In this document: positions 9,484-17,581 of the stretch, piece by piece
Layout: every line of letters starts with the position of its first letter
Numbering within the stretch: the stretch's first letter is position 1
Assembly (NCBI GenBank): GCA_001603075.1
Contig: LVBB01000122.1
Span: forward strand, 1 to 64,000
Reading direction: 5' to 3'
DNA length: 64,000 bases
From: Phycisphaerales bacterium Planc_01
Lineage (GTDB): Bacteria > Planctomycetota > Phycisphaerae > Sedimentisphaerales > Anaerobacaceae
The notes under the pieces: model-generated
Seen by the model: the letters and a program-made list of their open reading frames with translations, nothing else
Database searches by the model: none
Told to the model about the DNA's origin: nothing
Program-made: the position numbers and the translations under genes

Positions 9484-10068
9484 CTACTGCAAAACCAGCG
9501 CGCCCTGCGCCTGGGAGCCGGTGACCGTCATGCCCGTCAGGACGAGAGCGGCCGAACCGGGTTCGCCCATCACGTCCGAGGTCTGCATGCCCATCACGGT
9601 CATCTTCTCATCCAGACCGCCGAGGGCATTGGCGCCGCTCTGCGCGCCGTTGAGCACGATCGTGTGCAGTGCGCTGCCGTCACCCATGCCGTTGGCCCGG
9701 GACAGACCCTGCATGGCCGAAAGATCGAGACTGCTGCCTTGCGTCTTGGTCTCGACGCAATCCCCGATGTTCTGCCACTGGCCTCCGGCAATACCCAGAT
9801 TCTGGCTGGCGCTGACCGCCGCGCACTCGCCCCAGGCGTTCAGGGCCTGGCCGATCGAGCCGAAGAACGACTCACCGGCGATGCCCACGATGCTTTGCTG
9901 ATTGTCGACGACCAGATTCTGAAGAGACTGGGCCGTCTGGCTGCCTTGATCCAACTGAATGGCGTTCGTCGCCCCGATGGCGGTGATCTGGTCGTGCAGT
10001 GCGCCCGCAAACGCGCCGCCGGCGACGAGGCCGACAACGATCATGGAAGATGCAATTGCTTTGAACAT
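9484..10068 (-). CDS. Secreted Q/N-rich protein, paralogue 2
   Basis: 194 residues with a signal peptide ending at GGAFA. It is a clear paralogue of the 195-residue protein ending at 11423: both have LHDQ/LHEQ, TNAIQL/TNALQL, QNLVVDN, a central Cys pair, and C-terminal ALHTIVLNGAQ/ALHTVVLNAGQ and MGMQTS blocks. The richness in Q, N, G and A with regular polar spacing suggests a beta-rich fibre or matrix component, which is inference. AGGAGTCTGAACG precedes the ATG. The leader inverted repeat lies 42 bases upstream. No terminator with a U tract was found after it. Confidence 0.75.
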   Translation of the reverse strand: MFKAIASSMIVVGLVAGGAFAGALHDQITAIGATNAIQLDQGSQTAQSLQNLVVDNQQSIVGIAGESFFGSIGQALNAWGECAAVSASQNLGIAGGQWQNIGDCVETKTQGSSLDLSAMQGLSRANGMGDGSALHTIVLNGAQSGANALGGLDEKMTVMGMQTSDVMGEPGSAALVLTGMTVTGSQAQGALVLQ

Positions 10069-10087
10069 CGTTCAGACTCCTTCTGCT

Positions 10088-10134
10088 ACGTGTTGTTCAC
10101 TCTGTTTTAGATCGCCGATATCCGTTCGGCGATC
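10088..10134 (-). promoter_or_regulatory. Shared leader inverted repeat, copy 2
   Basis: GATCGCCGA, 7 bases, TCGGCGATC: a perfect 9-7-9 inverted repeat at 10110-10134, followed on the minus strand by AAAACAGAGTGAACAACAC and then the ribosome binding site of the gene starting at 10068. Its closest match is at 12051-12075. Confidence 0.65.
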
Positions 10135-10313
10135 GCGATCCATGACGAAAAAGCGTTCCTGATCTCCCGAGAACCAACCTCCCTTCTCTTCCCCTCCTCG
10201 TTGTGCTGGCGAAATCCCATCACGTCTCGGCGGACTTGCCCGCCATACGACGGACCCGTCGCCCGGTCATGCCGGACGCCCGACTCCGTGTTGCAGGGAC
10301 AAAGCCCTCTGAT

Positions 10314-10381
10314 GCAGGCACGCCGTGTCCCGAAGGAGCCTGAACCAACGCGGTCTGTTCCGGCAAGCCTGATCAGAGGGC
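10314..10381. other. Structured intergenic element, copy 2
   Basis: The ends pair as GCCCTCTGAT with ATCAGAGGGC. Inside, AGGCACGCCG can pair with CGGCAAGCCT with one mismatch, leaving a branched centre. It aligns with 9290-9361. The surrounding gap 10069-10623 has no credible gene. Confidence 0.5.
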
Positions 10382-10550
10382 CCTTAGGTCATTCTGTGGA
10401 CAAGAACGAGGTTGTCGCTTTGCTAACACCCAGAAGCTAAGAAGCCACGCATCAGCGTCCTCTCCAGACCCGTCCGATGAGCCCTCCGTAAGAGCGATTG
10501 CCAATTCCCCTGCGATTCACGGCCCGGGACACGGGCGACGGCGGGCCCTC

Positions 10551-10594
10551 CGGCAGCCAAGCCTCGGACCAATCCGAATGCGGCCTGGCTGCCG
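10551..10594 (-). other. Long GC-rich hairpin after the gene ending at 10624
   Basis: CGGCAGCCA pairs with TGGCTGCCG, continues as GCC/GGC after a mismatch, and encloses a second small hairpin (TCGGA-CCAA-TCCGA). It sits 30 bases past the stop codon at 10624. No U tract follows, so it may stabilise the 3' end of the mRNA rather than terminate transcription. Confidence 0.55.
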
Positions 10595-10623
10595 AACTAC
10601 GGCCCGACAGAAGTCTCATGAGA

Positions 10624-11190
10624 CTAATACTGGCCGGCGCTGAAATTCGCGCCGCCAGCGACCTGCATGCCGCCGCCAGGACCGCCGCCGACCGCATCAT
10701 ACAGGCTCACGCCGATCCCTTGCACGTTGGCGCTGCCGCCCCACGGGGTGAACGTCAACTGCGTCTGCACGCCCAGGAACGTCTGGAGACCGAGGGCCGA
10801 ACCCTGCCCGCCGATCTTGGTCACATCCTGTGTCAGCACGGCGCCGAGATCCTGGTCCTGGTAGCCCACGGCCGGAATCTGCGTCTGGCCGGCCCAGCCG
10901 ATCGCGTTCTGATCGACGTTGAACAGACCGACCATCCCCACCGCGCCGGCGCTCTGAAGCAGCGCCGCCGTCGTGCCCTGGTACGCCGTCGTGTGCGTCG
11001 GAGCGATCGTACCGAGCTGCGAGAGATCCATCGTCAACGCACTGATGTTGCCCGCGGCCCCGTCCCCGAGGACGGTCACGCCGTTGGTCCCGAGCAGAGC
11101 CCCACCTTGGGTCTGAAACAGGGCCAACGCCGGTGTGGCGGCCGCCATGAGCAGCAGCAGCGCAACCGATACTGCGAATCCTTTGAACAT
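10624..11190 (-). CDS. Secreted Gly/Ala/Gln-rich protein of the same cluster
   Basis: 188 residues with a signal peptide ending at TPALA. After it comes FQTQGGALLGTNGVTVLGDGAAGNISALTMDLSQLG, which matches in outline the pattern of paralogue 1 (NQIQLLQG ... TIDMSQVG) and suggests distant relationship. The C-terminus is glycine-rich (GGGPGGGMQVAGG). AAAAGGAG precedes the ATG. Its leader has a different inverted repeat (GACCTC with GAGGTC near 11250-11275) and lacks the GAGTGAACAACAC box. Function is unknown; an extracellular structural role is the simplest guess. Confidence 0.7.
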   Translation of the reverse strand: MFKGFAVSVALLLLMAAATPALALFQTQGGALLGTNGVTVLGDGAAGNISALTMDLSQLGTIAPTHTTAYQGTTAALLQSAGAVGMVGLFNVDQNAIGWAGQTQIPAVGYQDQDLGAVLTQDVTKIGGQGSALGLQTFLGVQTQLTFTPWGGSANVQGIGVSLYDAVGGGPGGGMQVAGGANFSAGQY

Positions 11191-11322
11191 TGTGCGAACT
11201 CCTTTTCTTGGTTCCTTCGATTGTCCTCACTTCACCGGAGACCTCGATCCGATCACGCCGCGGAGGTCCTGCCTCCACCGGCATCCGTGCGATCCGACCG
11301 AAACGACCCGGCACAGTGCAAT

Positions 11323-11379
11323 GGGGAGCCCCGGGGCCCATAGCCCTGTCACGATCCAATGGTCGCTTCAGGGCTCCCC
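11323..11379. other. Intergenic stem-loop between two secreted genes
   Basis: GGGGAGCCC and GGGCTCCCC form a perfect 9-base stem with a 39-base loop region. It lies 44 bases past the stop codon of the gene ending at 11423 on the minus strand. No U tract is seen. Confidence 0.5.
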
Positions 11380-11422
11380 GCCCACGCATCGAGCGACACC
11401 GTCGTCCGACGGGTTCCTTCGA

Positions 11423-12010
11423 TTACAGGGCCTTCTGCTGCTGAACCGTCTGCACCGTCATCGTGCCGCCCACCGAACCCTGCGCGCCGGGCTCGCCGTA
11501 CAGGGTCGAGGTCTGCATACCCATGATGGTCGCGCTCTCGTTCATCTGTCCGGAGGCGTTGTTGGCGTTCTGGCCGGCGTTCAGCACGACCGTGTGCAGC
11601 GCGTCGCCGTAGCCGGCGCCGTTCGTCTTGCTCAGCAACTGGCCGACGTCAAGAGTCAGGCTCTGCGCCTGCAGTTTGGGACCGACGCCCTCGGCCACCG
11701 CCTGCTCCTGCTGGTTGCCGATGAGGAGCTCCTGGAGCACGGCCACGTTGCCGCAGTAGCCCCAAGCGGTCGCCGCTTCGCCGACCGACGCGAACAGGTT
11801 CTGGCTGGCCAGCGTCCCGCAGATGCCCGTGGCGCACTGCGAATTGTCAACGACCAGGTTCTGCTGCGAGCTGGCCTGCTGATCGCCCTGCAGAAGCTGC
11901 AGTGCATTGGTCAAACCGATTCCGGTGAACTGCTCGTGGAGCAACTGAGCGGAAGCGCCCGCGCCAATCACCAAGACGAACACCATCGAAGCTGCAATAA
12001 CTTTCGACAT
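11423..12010 (-). CDS. Secreted Q/N-rich protein, paralogue 3
   Basis: 195 residues; the signal peptide ends at GAGASA. It is the close paralogue of the 194-residue protein ending at 9484, sharing GIGLTNALQLLQGDQQ-type and QNLVVDN blocks, two Cys around residue 60, ALHTVVLNAGQNANN and MGMQTS. The C-terminal tail is TVQTVQQQKAL. Glutamine and asparagine are very frequent. The ATG at 12010 has AAGGAGTCTGAAA upstream and the leader inverted repeat 41 bases before it. A fibre-forming or biofilm role is inferred only from composition and spacing. Confidence 0.75.
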   Translation of the reverse strand: MSKVIAASMVFVLVIGAGASAQLLHEQFTGIGLTNALQLLQGDQQASSQQNLVVDNSQCATGICGTLASQNLFASVGEAATAWGYCGNVAVLQELLIGNQQEQAVAEGVGPKLQAQSLTLDVGQLLSKTNGAGYGDALHTVVLNAGQNANNASGQMNESATIMGMQTSTLYGEPGAQGSVGGTMTVQTVQQQKAL

Positions 12011-12027
12011 TTTCAGACTCCTTCTAT

Positions 12028-12075
12028 TCCGTGTTGTTCACTCCTTTTTGGACCGCCGACGACGTATCGGCGATC
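12028..12075 (-). promoter_or_regulatory. Shared leader inverted repeat, copy 3
   Basis: GATCGCCGA, 7 bases, TCGGCGGTC at 12051-12075 (one G:T pair), followed by CCAAAAAGGAGTGAACAACAC and the ribosome binding site of the gene starting at 12010. The match to copy 2 extends over both the repeat and the downstream box. Confidence 0.65.
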
Positions 12076-12216
12076 ACAACACACGTGTACTGCCAATCCC
12101 CTTTGCCCGATCCGTGGGCCCATCACCTCCTTTCCCCCCCCGGGACTTCTCAACCCAGACTTCCTGTCCACACTGTTTCTCCGGAGACAATCATTCGCCA
12201 CACCGTGGTCGATCGA

Positions 12217-13416
12217 CTACGGAAACGCCATGCGATAGAGATCCTGGCTGACGTCCACTCCAGCCACTCGGTCCGGCGTCGTTTCCGGCGACGGGACATA
12301 CTCATTGGCTGCCATCGTGGCCGCCTGCGTCGGAGCGGCCGCCACGGGCATCGCCCCGGCCTGCGGGGCCGTCCCATTCGGATTCGACACGGCGGCCGCC
12401 ACCAGCGGACGCACTCGGATCCGGTCGTACAACGCCGCGGGAATCCGCCGGCGACCCAGCATCTCCGGGCAATACCGATAGCCCGTCGCGCTCATCACCG
12501 CTTCGCCCTTGCCCTCGGTCACGCCTTTCGTCCTTCCGCCCAGCAGACTCAGCGAGTAGTTCGTCTGACTGTACCCGCCGCCCCCGCTGAGGCTCGTCGT
12601 CGCGCCGACGGTCACGCCCTTCATTCCACCCGAGATCAGCAGGATGTCCACATCCCATGGCAGGGCCTCGGCGACCGCCGCGTTGTAGACCTGGTCCCAG
12701 TTGCGATCGTGGTCGCCTTCAAGGCTCATGCGCCCCACGTACGCGTAGCCTTCCTCTTCCAGCCGCAGCGGATCGATGTAGCTGTCGATGAAGACCAGAA
12801 GGGGCTTGCCATCGGGCCGACGGTCACGAATCAGCGAATTGGCGATGTCGAATCCCCGCCCGTGGTGCGACTTGTCCGGGCCGCCGAACAGCTTGCCGAC
12901 CCCGTTGAGCACCCCGCCGAGCAGCTTGATCGGACCGGTATACGGCAGCGACCGAAGGATCCCGCGAACCTCGCGCATATCGTCTTCATTGGCCGGATCG
13001 AACACGCGCTCGTACACCCGGTCGTGCGAGGTCGGACCGTTGGGGAAGTATGCCTTGATCGTCCCCCAGCCGCCGTGGTTCCACATCGGCAGATACGGCG
13101 GATATGTCGTCAGCGGCGGAATCCGCGACTTGTAGTTTGAATTGGTCGTCGGGCTGAACAGGAGCACCGACGTCGAGCCGCTCGTCGCCCCCTCCGCGTA
13201 CGATGACGCCGAACCGCCCCCCGCCCAGGCGACGGAATCCGAGGTCGCCGACGAAACGGCATTGCCGCCGCCGATCGCCTGCGTGTTCTGGATCTGAGTC
13301 GGATCGCTCTGGACCGTCGTGTTCATGAAGTAACTGCTGCCCGTAGCCTGGCCCGGCGCAGCCAGAGAGGTGAGCACAACGGCGGCAATCAATACGGCAC
13401 TGAGTCTTTTCATCAT
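12217..13416 (-). CDS. Secreted protein of unknown function, cluster end gene
   Basis: 399 residues. A signal peptide ends at GQATG. The next 60 residues are rich in S, A, G and T (AWAGGGSASSYAEGATSGST). A central region has mixed composition (about 95-260) with LLISGGMKGVTVGATTSLSGGG after it, and the C-terminal 90 residues are Ala/Pro-rich. AAGGAG precedes two adjacent ATG codons (13416 and 13413). I recognise no family. It is the first and largest gene of the secreted cluster and could be an assembly or accessory factor for the small paralogues, which is inference from position only. Confidence 0.65.
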   Translation of the reverse strand: MMKRLSAVLIAAVVLTSLAAPGQATGSSYFMNTTVQSDPTQIQNTQAIGGGNAVSSATSDSVAWAGGGSASSYAEGATSGSTSVLLFSPTTNSNYKSRIPPLTTYPPYLPMWNHGGWGTIKAYFPNGPTSHDRVYERVFDPANEDDMREVRGILRSLPYTGPIKLLGGVLNGVGKLFGGPDKSHHGRGFDIANSLIRDRRPDGKPLLVFIDSYIDPLRLEEEGYAYVGRMSLEGDHDRNWDQVYNAAVAEALPWDVDILLISGGMKGVTVGATTSLSGGGGYSQTNYSLSLLGGRTKGVTEGKGEAVMSATGYRYCPEMLGRRRIPAALYDRIRVRPLVAAAVSNPNGTAPQAGAMPVAAAPTQAATMAANEYVPSPETTPDRVAGVDVSQDLYRMAFP

Positions 13417-13426
13417 CGTTCTCCTT

Positions 13427-13732
13427 AACCATCACCCTTCTATCCGTATTCGGCGCAAACCGTCGGGGCACCCTCTGGACATTCGAGAGCCAGGCCCTCG
13501 TGTTCCCCAGACGTCCTGCTTGCGCAACATTGAACCATCACCCTTCTGCGCGAGGCGGTCGCCTCGCGCCGTCACCGGCGAAACACCCTCCAAGCGTTTC
13601 TGCGAGTGTCACCAGCCGTCGCTCCCGTCGCCGCGCGTCCGCGCACCGGGGGCCGATCGGCCCGTCCCGAGGGTATCGCCCTCGCGACCATGTTCCAAGA
13701 GAAGCACCCTCCAAGCGTTTCCGCGAGTGTCA
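13427..13732. repeat. Two short direct-repeat pairs upstream of the 399-residue gene
   Basis: A 15-base repeat AACCATCACCCTTCT occurs at 13427-13441 and 13533-13547. A 28-base repeat starting CACCCTCCAAGCGTTT occurs at 13584-13611 and 13705-13732 with one mismatch. They lie in the 1.5 kb gap 13417-14919, which has no credible gene apart from repeats. Confidence 0.7.
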
Positions 13733-14341
13733 TCTCCTCCACCCGGCTCGTCGCAACGGCCGGGGCCTGCCTGCGTTCAGATGCTCACCCCCTTCCCGCC
13801 GGTCCTTCAGGACGACGTGACGCGACCGTGACACGAACGGACGCGACGCCGCCGGACCCTTAGAACATTATCGGGATCGAAAAGCCGGCCTGCTGGCGCA
13901 ACGCCAAACCACGGCGAGCGAGGATCGGGTCGTACGACCCTTGAGTGGGACGGGTTCCGGACCATCCTCCTACCGAAGGACATGCCGGCCGCTTTGAAAT
14001 GAGCGGGGATAACAGTCCCTGTCCTTAGCACACGCACAGCATCCATGCTTCGTACCCTGTCAAACCCCGCACCGTTTGAACACAATACGAATGAGCTTAC
14101 TGTTTCGAGTCAGTTTAGGCTTATGGGACGTTTTGTCAAGAACAAAATCCCACTTCCACCCTTTTTTCCAAACGAATCCATGCCGCCGTCACCCGTGACT
14201 CGTGTCCCGGCGGGTCGTGGGAGCGTAAATGCGTGAAGCGTGAAGCGTATCGCGTACGCCGCACACCAACTCAACCGCCGACCCTCGTCGCGCATCGTTC
14301 GTCCCTCGTCGCTCGTATCTCGTGAAGCGTCGCGCGTAGTG

Positions 14342-14904
14342 CGTAGGGTGTGCACCGCACACCTCTTCCCGCATCGCCCGACCGGCCGCGGGCAAATCAC
14401 AAGTAGGATGGGCTTTGGCCCATGCGGAATTGAATGAGGGCAGAGTGGCAAGTTTCAATTGGCAAGTGGGAAGCTCCGCTCTCCAGCCTACAGCCTCCGG
14501 CCCGTGGAACCGAAAACTGCCAACTGGCAACTGACAACTGATGACCGGCAACCATCGTTCGCAGTGGGCTCGCAAGAGCCTCGCCCCGGCGACTGCACGC
14601 CGAACAGGCGGATCTCGCTCCAGCGGAACGGGCGTAGAATGGGCCTTGGCCCATGCGGGACTTTCCCTTCGTTCTTTTCACTCATTTTTTCGAAAAGGGC
14701 ATCCACATCGGACGGCCAGCGTTCGCCGTAGGAACAGATAGGCGGGAGTACGTGGCATGGAGACCGAACGCGGAAGATGCCAGGGACGATGGGAGGCCGG
14801 AGAGTACACCGGCGGCCTCTCGCGACGCGGACACGTGCGCCGGTGCGCACAAAGCGATATACCGCAATGGTTTATCCACAAGCACGGGCTCCGCCCGCGC
14901 CGGC
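14342..14904 (+). repeat. Duplicated intergenic block, copy A
   Basis: About 560 bases nearly identical to 17751-18345. It holds a GTAGGGTGTGCA palindrome (14343-14363), two GTAGRATGGGC-TTGGCCCATG palindromes (14403-14427, 14634-14659) and several TCGTATCTCGTGAAGCG-type micro-repeats just before it. It ends directly before the ribosome binding site of the pseudopilin gene at 14920, so it probably includes that gene's promoter. Confidence 0.85.
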
Positions 14905-14919
14905 CCAAGGAGGTGCTGT

Positions 14920-15849
14920 ATGGCCAATAGCCCGACGAAATGGCGATCCGGCCCAATCATCAATTCCAGGGCCTTTACCTTGATCGAACTGCTGGTGGTC
15001 ATTGCGGTGATCGCGCTGCTGATGGCGATCCTGATCCCGGCCCTGCACCGGGCCCGCAACCAGGCCCGCACCGTGGCCTGCCAGTCCAACCTGCGCCAGT
15101 GGGCGATGACCCTGGCCGCCTACACCGAGGCCCATGAGGGGCGTTTTCCCTCCGACCCCACCGGCCACTCGGCCTTGTGGCTGTTGCGCGGGACATTCGT
15201 CGGTGCCAGCGACCCCAATGCAGACCGCGCGGCCCTTCACGGGTTCCACACAAAAGGCATCGCCCTGTGCCCGATGGCGACCCGACCCTCCGTCACCGGC
15301 ACCCACGGGCGCTTCAGTGAGGTCTTCATCGCTTCCGGCGGAGTGCGAGGAGTGCGGATCGAGGGGTACGCCGGGTGGCCCACCGAGGCCTGGCAGGTGC
15401 TTACGCCGACCCCTCCCTTTATCGGCAGTTACGGATACAACCACGCTCTATTCCACGGGTTTCGAGCCGAGACCATCTTCGGCCCTGAGGGGCCTTTGGG
15501 GACTTTACCGAACCTGAACGTTTTCTCCATGCGAGAGCACACGAGCGTCCCCGTCATGCTCGATGCGACGGCGCCGGTGTCCAATCGGAGCATGACCGAC
15601 CCCGGCGCGTTGACTCCAATGTGGCGCACAGGCATAGCTGGGGGCTTGAACATGTTCCTCGTGGACCGCCGCCATGGCCTGGCCGTCAACGGCATGTTCC
15701 TCGACTGGTCGGTGCGCAAGGTGGGACTGAAGGAACTCTGGACCCTAAAGTGGGCCTCCGACTTCGACCGGGCGAACCGCTGGACCAAGGCCGGCGGCGT
15801 CCGCCCCGAAGACTGGCCCAAATGGATGAAAGAGTGCAGGGACTATTGA
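14920..15849 (+). CDS. Pseudopilin-like protein, H-X9-D type
   Basis: 309 residues. An 18-residue leader is followed by the prepilin motif [20 protein letters not shown], then a coiled N-terminal helix with QARTVACQSNLRQ. Near the C-terminus, [19 protein letters not shown] fits the planctomycete prepilin-associated H-X9-DG motif with W in place of G. A type IV pilus/type II secretion peptidase would cleave before the Phe. AAGGAGGT 5 bases upstream fixes the start at 14920. The next gene is a near copy, so the pair arose by tandem duplication. Such proteins are numerous in planctomycetes and their role is unclear. Confidence 0.85.
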   Translation: MANSPTKWRSGPIINSRAFTLIELLVVIAVIALLMAILIPALHRARNQARTVACQSNLRQWAMTLAAYTEAHEGRFPSDPTGHSALWLLRGTFVGASDPNADRAALHGFHTKGIALCPMATRPSVTGTHGRFSEVFIASGGVRGVRIEGYAGWPTEAWQVLTPTPPFIGSYGYNHALFHGFRAETIFGPEGPLGTLPNLNVFSMREHTSVPVMLDATAPVSNRSMTDPGALTPMWRTGIAGGLNMFLVDRRHGLAVNGMFLDWSVRKVGLKELWTLKWASDFDRANRWTKAGGVRPEDWPKWMKECRDY

Positions 15850-15894
15850 TGCGTATTTCGTGAAGCGCGAAGCGATTGGATGGAAGTGGACAGG

Positions 15895-16971
15895 ATGAAC
15901 TGTTGTGAGGATGCCATTGTGACCGGAAGGGCGCCGAGCCAACGACTTGGCCATCCCGAGCCCAGCAACCGCCCCGATCGTCATCCCGAGCGCAGTCGAG
16001 GGATCTGGCTGCGAATGGAGCGCACGTCCGGGCTATGGCCAGACCTTTCGACTTCGCTGCGCTTCGCTCAAGGTGACAGACGGGGACGTGGCTACGCTTT
16101 TACACTGATCGAACTGCTGGTGGTCATTGCGGTGATTGCGCTGCTGATGGCCATTCTGATCCCGGCGCTGCAGCGGGCCCGCAACCAGGCACGCAGCGTG
16201 GTCTGCCAGTCCAATCTGCGCCAGTGGGCGATGACCTTGGCCGCCTACACCGAGGCCCATGAGGGGCGTTTTCCCTCCGACCCCACCGGCCACTCGGCCT
16301 TGTGGCTGTTGCGCGGCACGTTCATCGGCGACACGGACCCCAATGCGGATCGGGGAGCCGTCCACGGGTTCCACACAAAGGGCATCGCCCTGTGCCCGAT
16401 GGCGACCCGACCCTCCGTCACCGGCACCCACGGGCGCTTCAGTGAGATCTTCATCGCTTCCGGCGGAGTGCGAGGAGTGCGGATTGAGGGGTACCCCGGG
16501 TGGGTCAACGAGGCTTGGCAGGTCCATACGCCGAGTCCCCCGTTTTTCGGCAGTTACGGATACAACCACGCTCTATTCCACGGGTTTCGAGCCGAGACCA
16601 TCTTCGGCCCTGAGGGGCCTTTGGGGACTTTACCGAACCTGAACGTTTTCTCCATGCGAGAGCACGCGAGCATCCCCGTCATGCTCGACGCGACGCAGCC
16701 GATCTCGGGCCGGGCCATGATTGAGCCCGGCGCATTGGTTCCAATGGTAGGCGTAAGCGGCGGCCCGGGCCTGGGAATGTTCCTCATGGACCGGCATGGC
16801 CTGGCCGTCAACGGGATGTTCCTCGACTGGTCGGTGCGCAAGGTGGGACTGAAGGAGCTCTATACCCTGAAGTGGGCCTCCGACTTCGACCGCGCCAACC
16901 GCTGGACCAAAGCCGGCGGCGTTCAGCCCGAAGATTGGCCCAAATGGATGAAAGAGTGCAGGGACTATTAG
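15895..16971 (+). CDS. Pseudopilin-like protein, tandem duplicate with repeat-derived leader
   Basis: 358 residues from ATG 15895; ATG 15880 is an alternative. From the FTLIELLVV motif onwards it is almost identical to the preceding protein, including [22 protein letters not shown] and the C-terminal H-X9-D-W motif. The leader before the prepilin motif is about 70 residues, far longer than the usual 5-30, and much of it is the translation of the dispersed repeat at 15980-16079 (HPERSRGIW). The true start may be inside or after the repeat, but no ribosome binding site was found there. Either the leader is tolerated or the gene is damaged at its 5' end. Confidence 0.7.
   Translation: MNCCEDAIVTGRAPSQRLGHPEPSNRPDRHPERSRGIWLRMERTSGLWPDLSTSLRFAQGDRRGRGYAFTLIELLVVIAVIALLMAILIPALQRARNQARSVVCQSNLRQWAMTLAAYTEAHEGRFPSDPTGHSALWLLRGTFIGDTDPNADRGAVHGFHTKGIALCPMATRPSVTGTHGRFSEIFIASGGVRGVRIEGYPGWVNEAWQVHTPSPPFFGSYGYNHALFHGFRAETIFGPEGPLGTLPNLNVFSMREHASIPVMLDATQPISGRAMIEPGALVPMVGVSGGPGLGMFLMDRHGLAVNGMFLDWSVRKVGLKELYTLKWASDFDRANRWTKAGGVQPEDWPKWMKECRDY
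15980..16079. repeat. Dispersed CCGAGCGCAGTCGAGG-type repeat, inverted pair
   Basis: GTCATCCCGAGCGCAGTCGA at 15980 is answered by an inverted, diverged partner ending in TCAAGGTGACAG at 16079. The same family is at 53600-53702 and 60404-60495. Here it lies inside the open frame of the pseudopilin gene. Confidence 0.8.
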
Positions 16972-17060
16972 GTCGTCGCTCGTATCTCGTGGGCCTTCGG
17001 CGCGTGGGAGCGTAGATGCGCGACGTGAAGTGTCGTGCGCAAGAACGTAGCCTGGTCGGT

Positions 17061-17357
17061 TCACGTCCTTCTATCGATCCAGTAGGTCGGATGTCGGCGC
17101 AGATGCATGATCGCGACGACTACGACTTCCTGCGGTTGGTCTGCATATAGCACGGCGTAAGGAAAGCGATGAATCAGGCGGCGTCGAATGTCGCCTCTGA
17201 CCTTGGGCCATCGGGTAGGGTGCCGGCCAATCTCATCCAGGGCGCTTTGCACCTTTCTGAGGAAATCCTGCCCCAAGCCGCCGGATTGCTGCTCATAAAA
17301 GAACGCGGCCTCCAGCATCTCATCTTCGGCAGGCAGCAGCAGGCGGAGCGTCTTCAT
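17061..17357 (-). CDS. RelE/ParE-family toxin
   Basis: 98 residues. The fold signature is clear: LPAEDEMLEAAFFYEQQSGG at the N-terminus, DFLRKVQSALDEIGRHP, and VRGDIRRRLIHRFPYAVLYA followed by a strand VVVVAIMHLRRHPTYW. ParE-type toxins act on gyrase, RelE types on ribosome-bound mRNA; the sequence does not decide between them. It overlaps the upstream antitoxin gene by 4 bases (ATGA), the usual arrangement. It stands among repeats, where such pairs often help keep unstable DNA. Confidence 0.88.
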   Translation of the reverse strand: MKTLRLLLPAEDEMLEAAFFYEQQSGGLGQDFLRKVQSALDEIGRHPTRWPKVRGDIRRRLIHRFPYAVLYADQPQEVVVVAIMHLRRHPTYWIDRRT

Positions 17358-17581
17358 TTGATTCTCTCATAGGCTTCAGCAAAGACCTCACTGGCCGCTC
17401 GCGCGGGAATGGTCCCTTCGCGATACGCGGCCAGACGCCGCTCGGCCTCATCGAGCCACAACCGCTCGATCTCCTGCTCCTCGCCCTGGTCCAGGCTCTC
17501 AATGAGGCATTTCGCCAGAAAGGCCCGCTCTTTGCTGCTGAGCTTCAGAGCGTCCGCTTGCACCTTCTCCAACGGCGACAT
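17354..17581 (-). CDS. Antitoxin, putative addiction module component family
   Basis: 75 residues. The segment LSSKERAFLAKCLIESLD followed by EIERLWLDEAERRLAAYREG is typical of the short antitoxins annotated as putative addiction module component (PF09720), which pair with RelE/ParE toxins. It is translated first and overlaps the toxin by 4 bases. It should neutralise the toxin by binding and may autoregulate the operon. AGGAGCTTTGAT lies before the ATG at 17581. Confidence 0.85.
   Translation of the reverse strand: MSPLEKVQADALKLSSKERAFLAKCLIESLDQGEEQEIERLWLDEAERRLAAYREGTIPARAASEVFAEAYERIK

Noticed and set aside
9290-10381. Cyclic-di-GMP or other known riboswitch
   Set aside because: The conserved core sequences of the riboswitch classes I could recall are not present, and the elements lie mid-gap rather than next to a start codon.
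13580-13735. Possible CRISPR array from the 28-base repeat pair
   Set aside because: Only two copies, spaced by about 93 bases, with no cas gene in the window.
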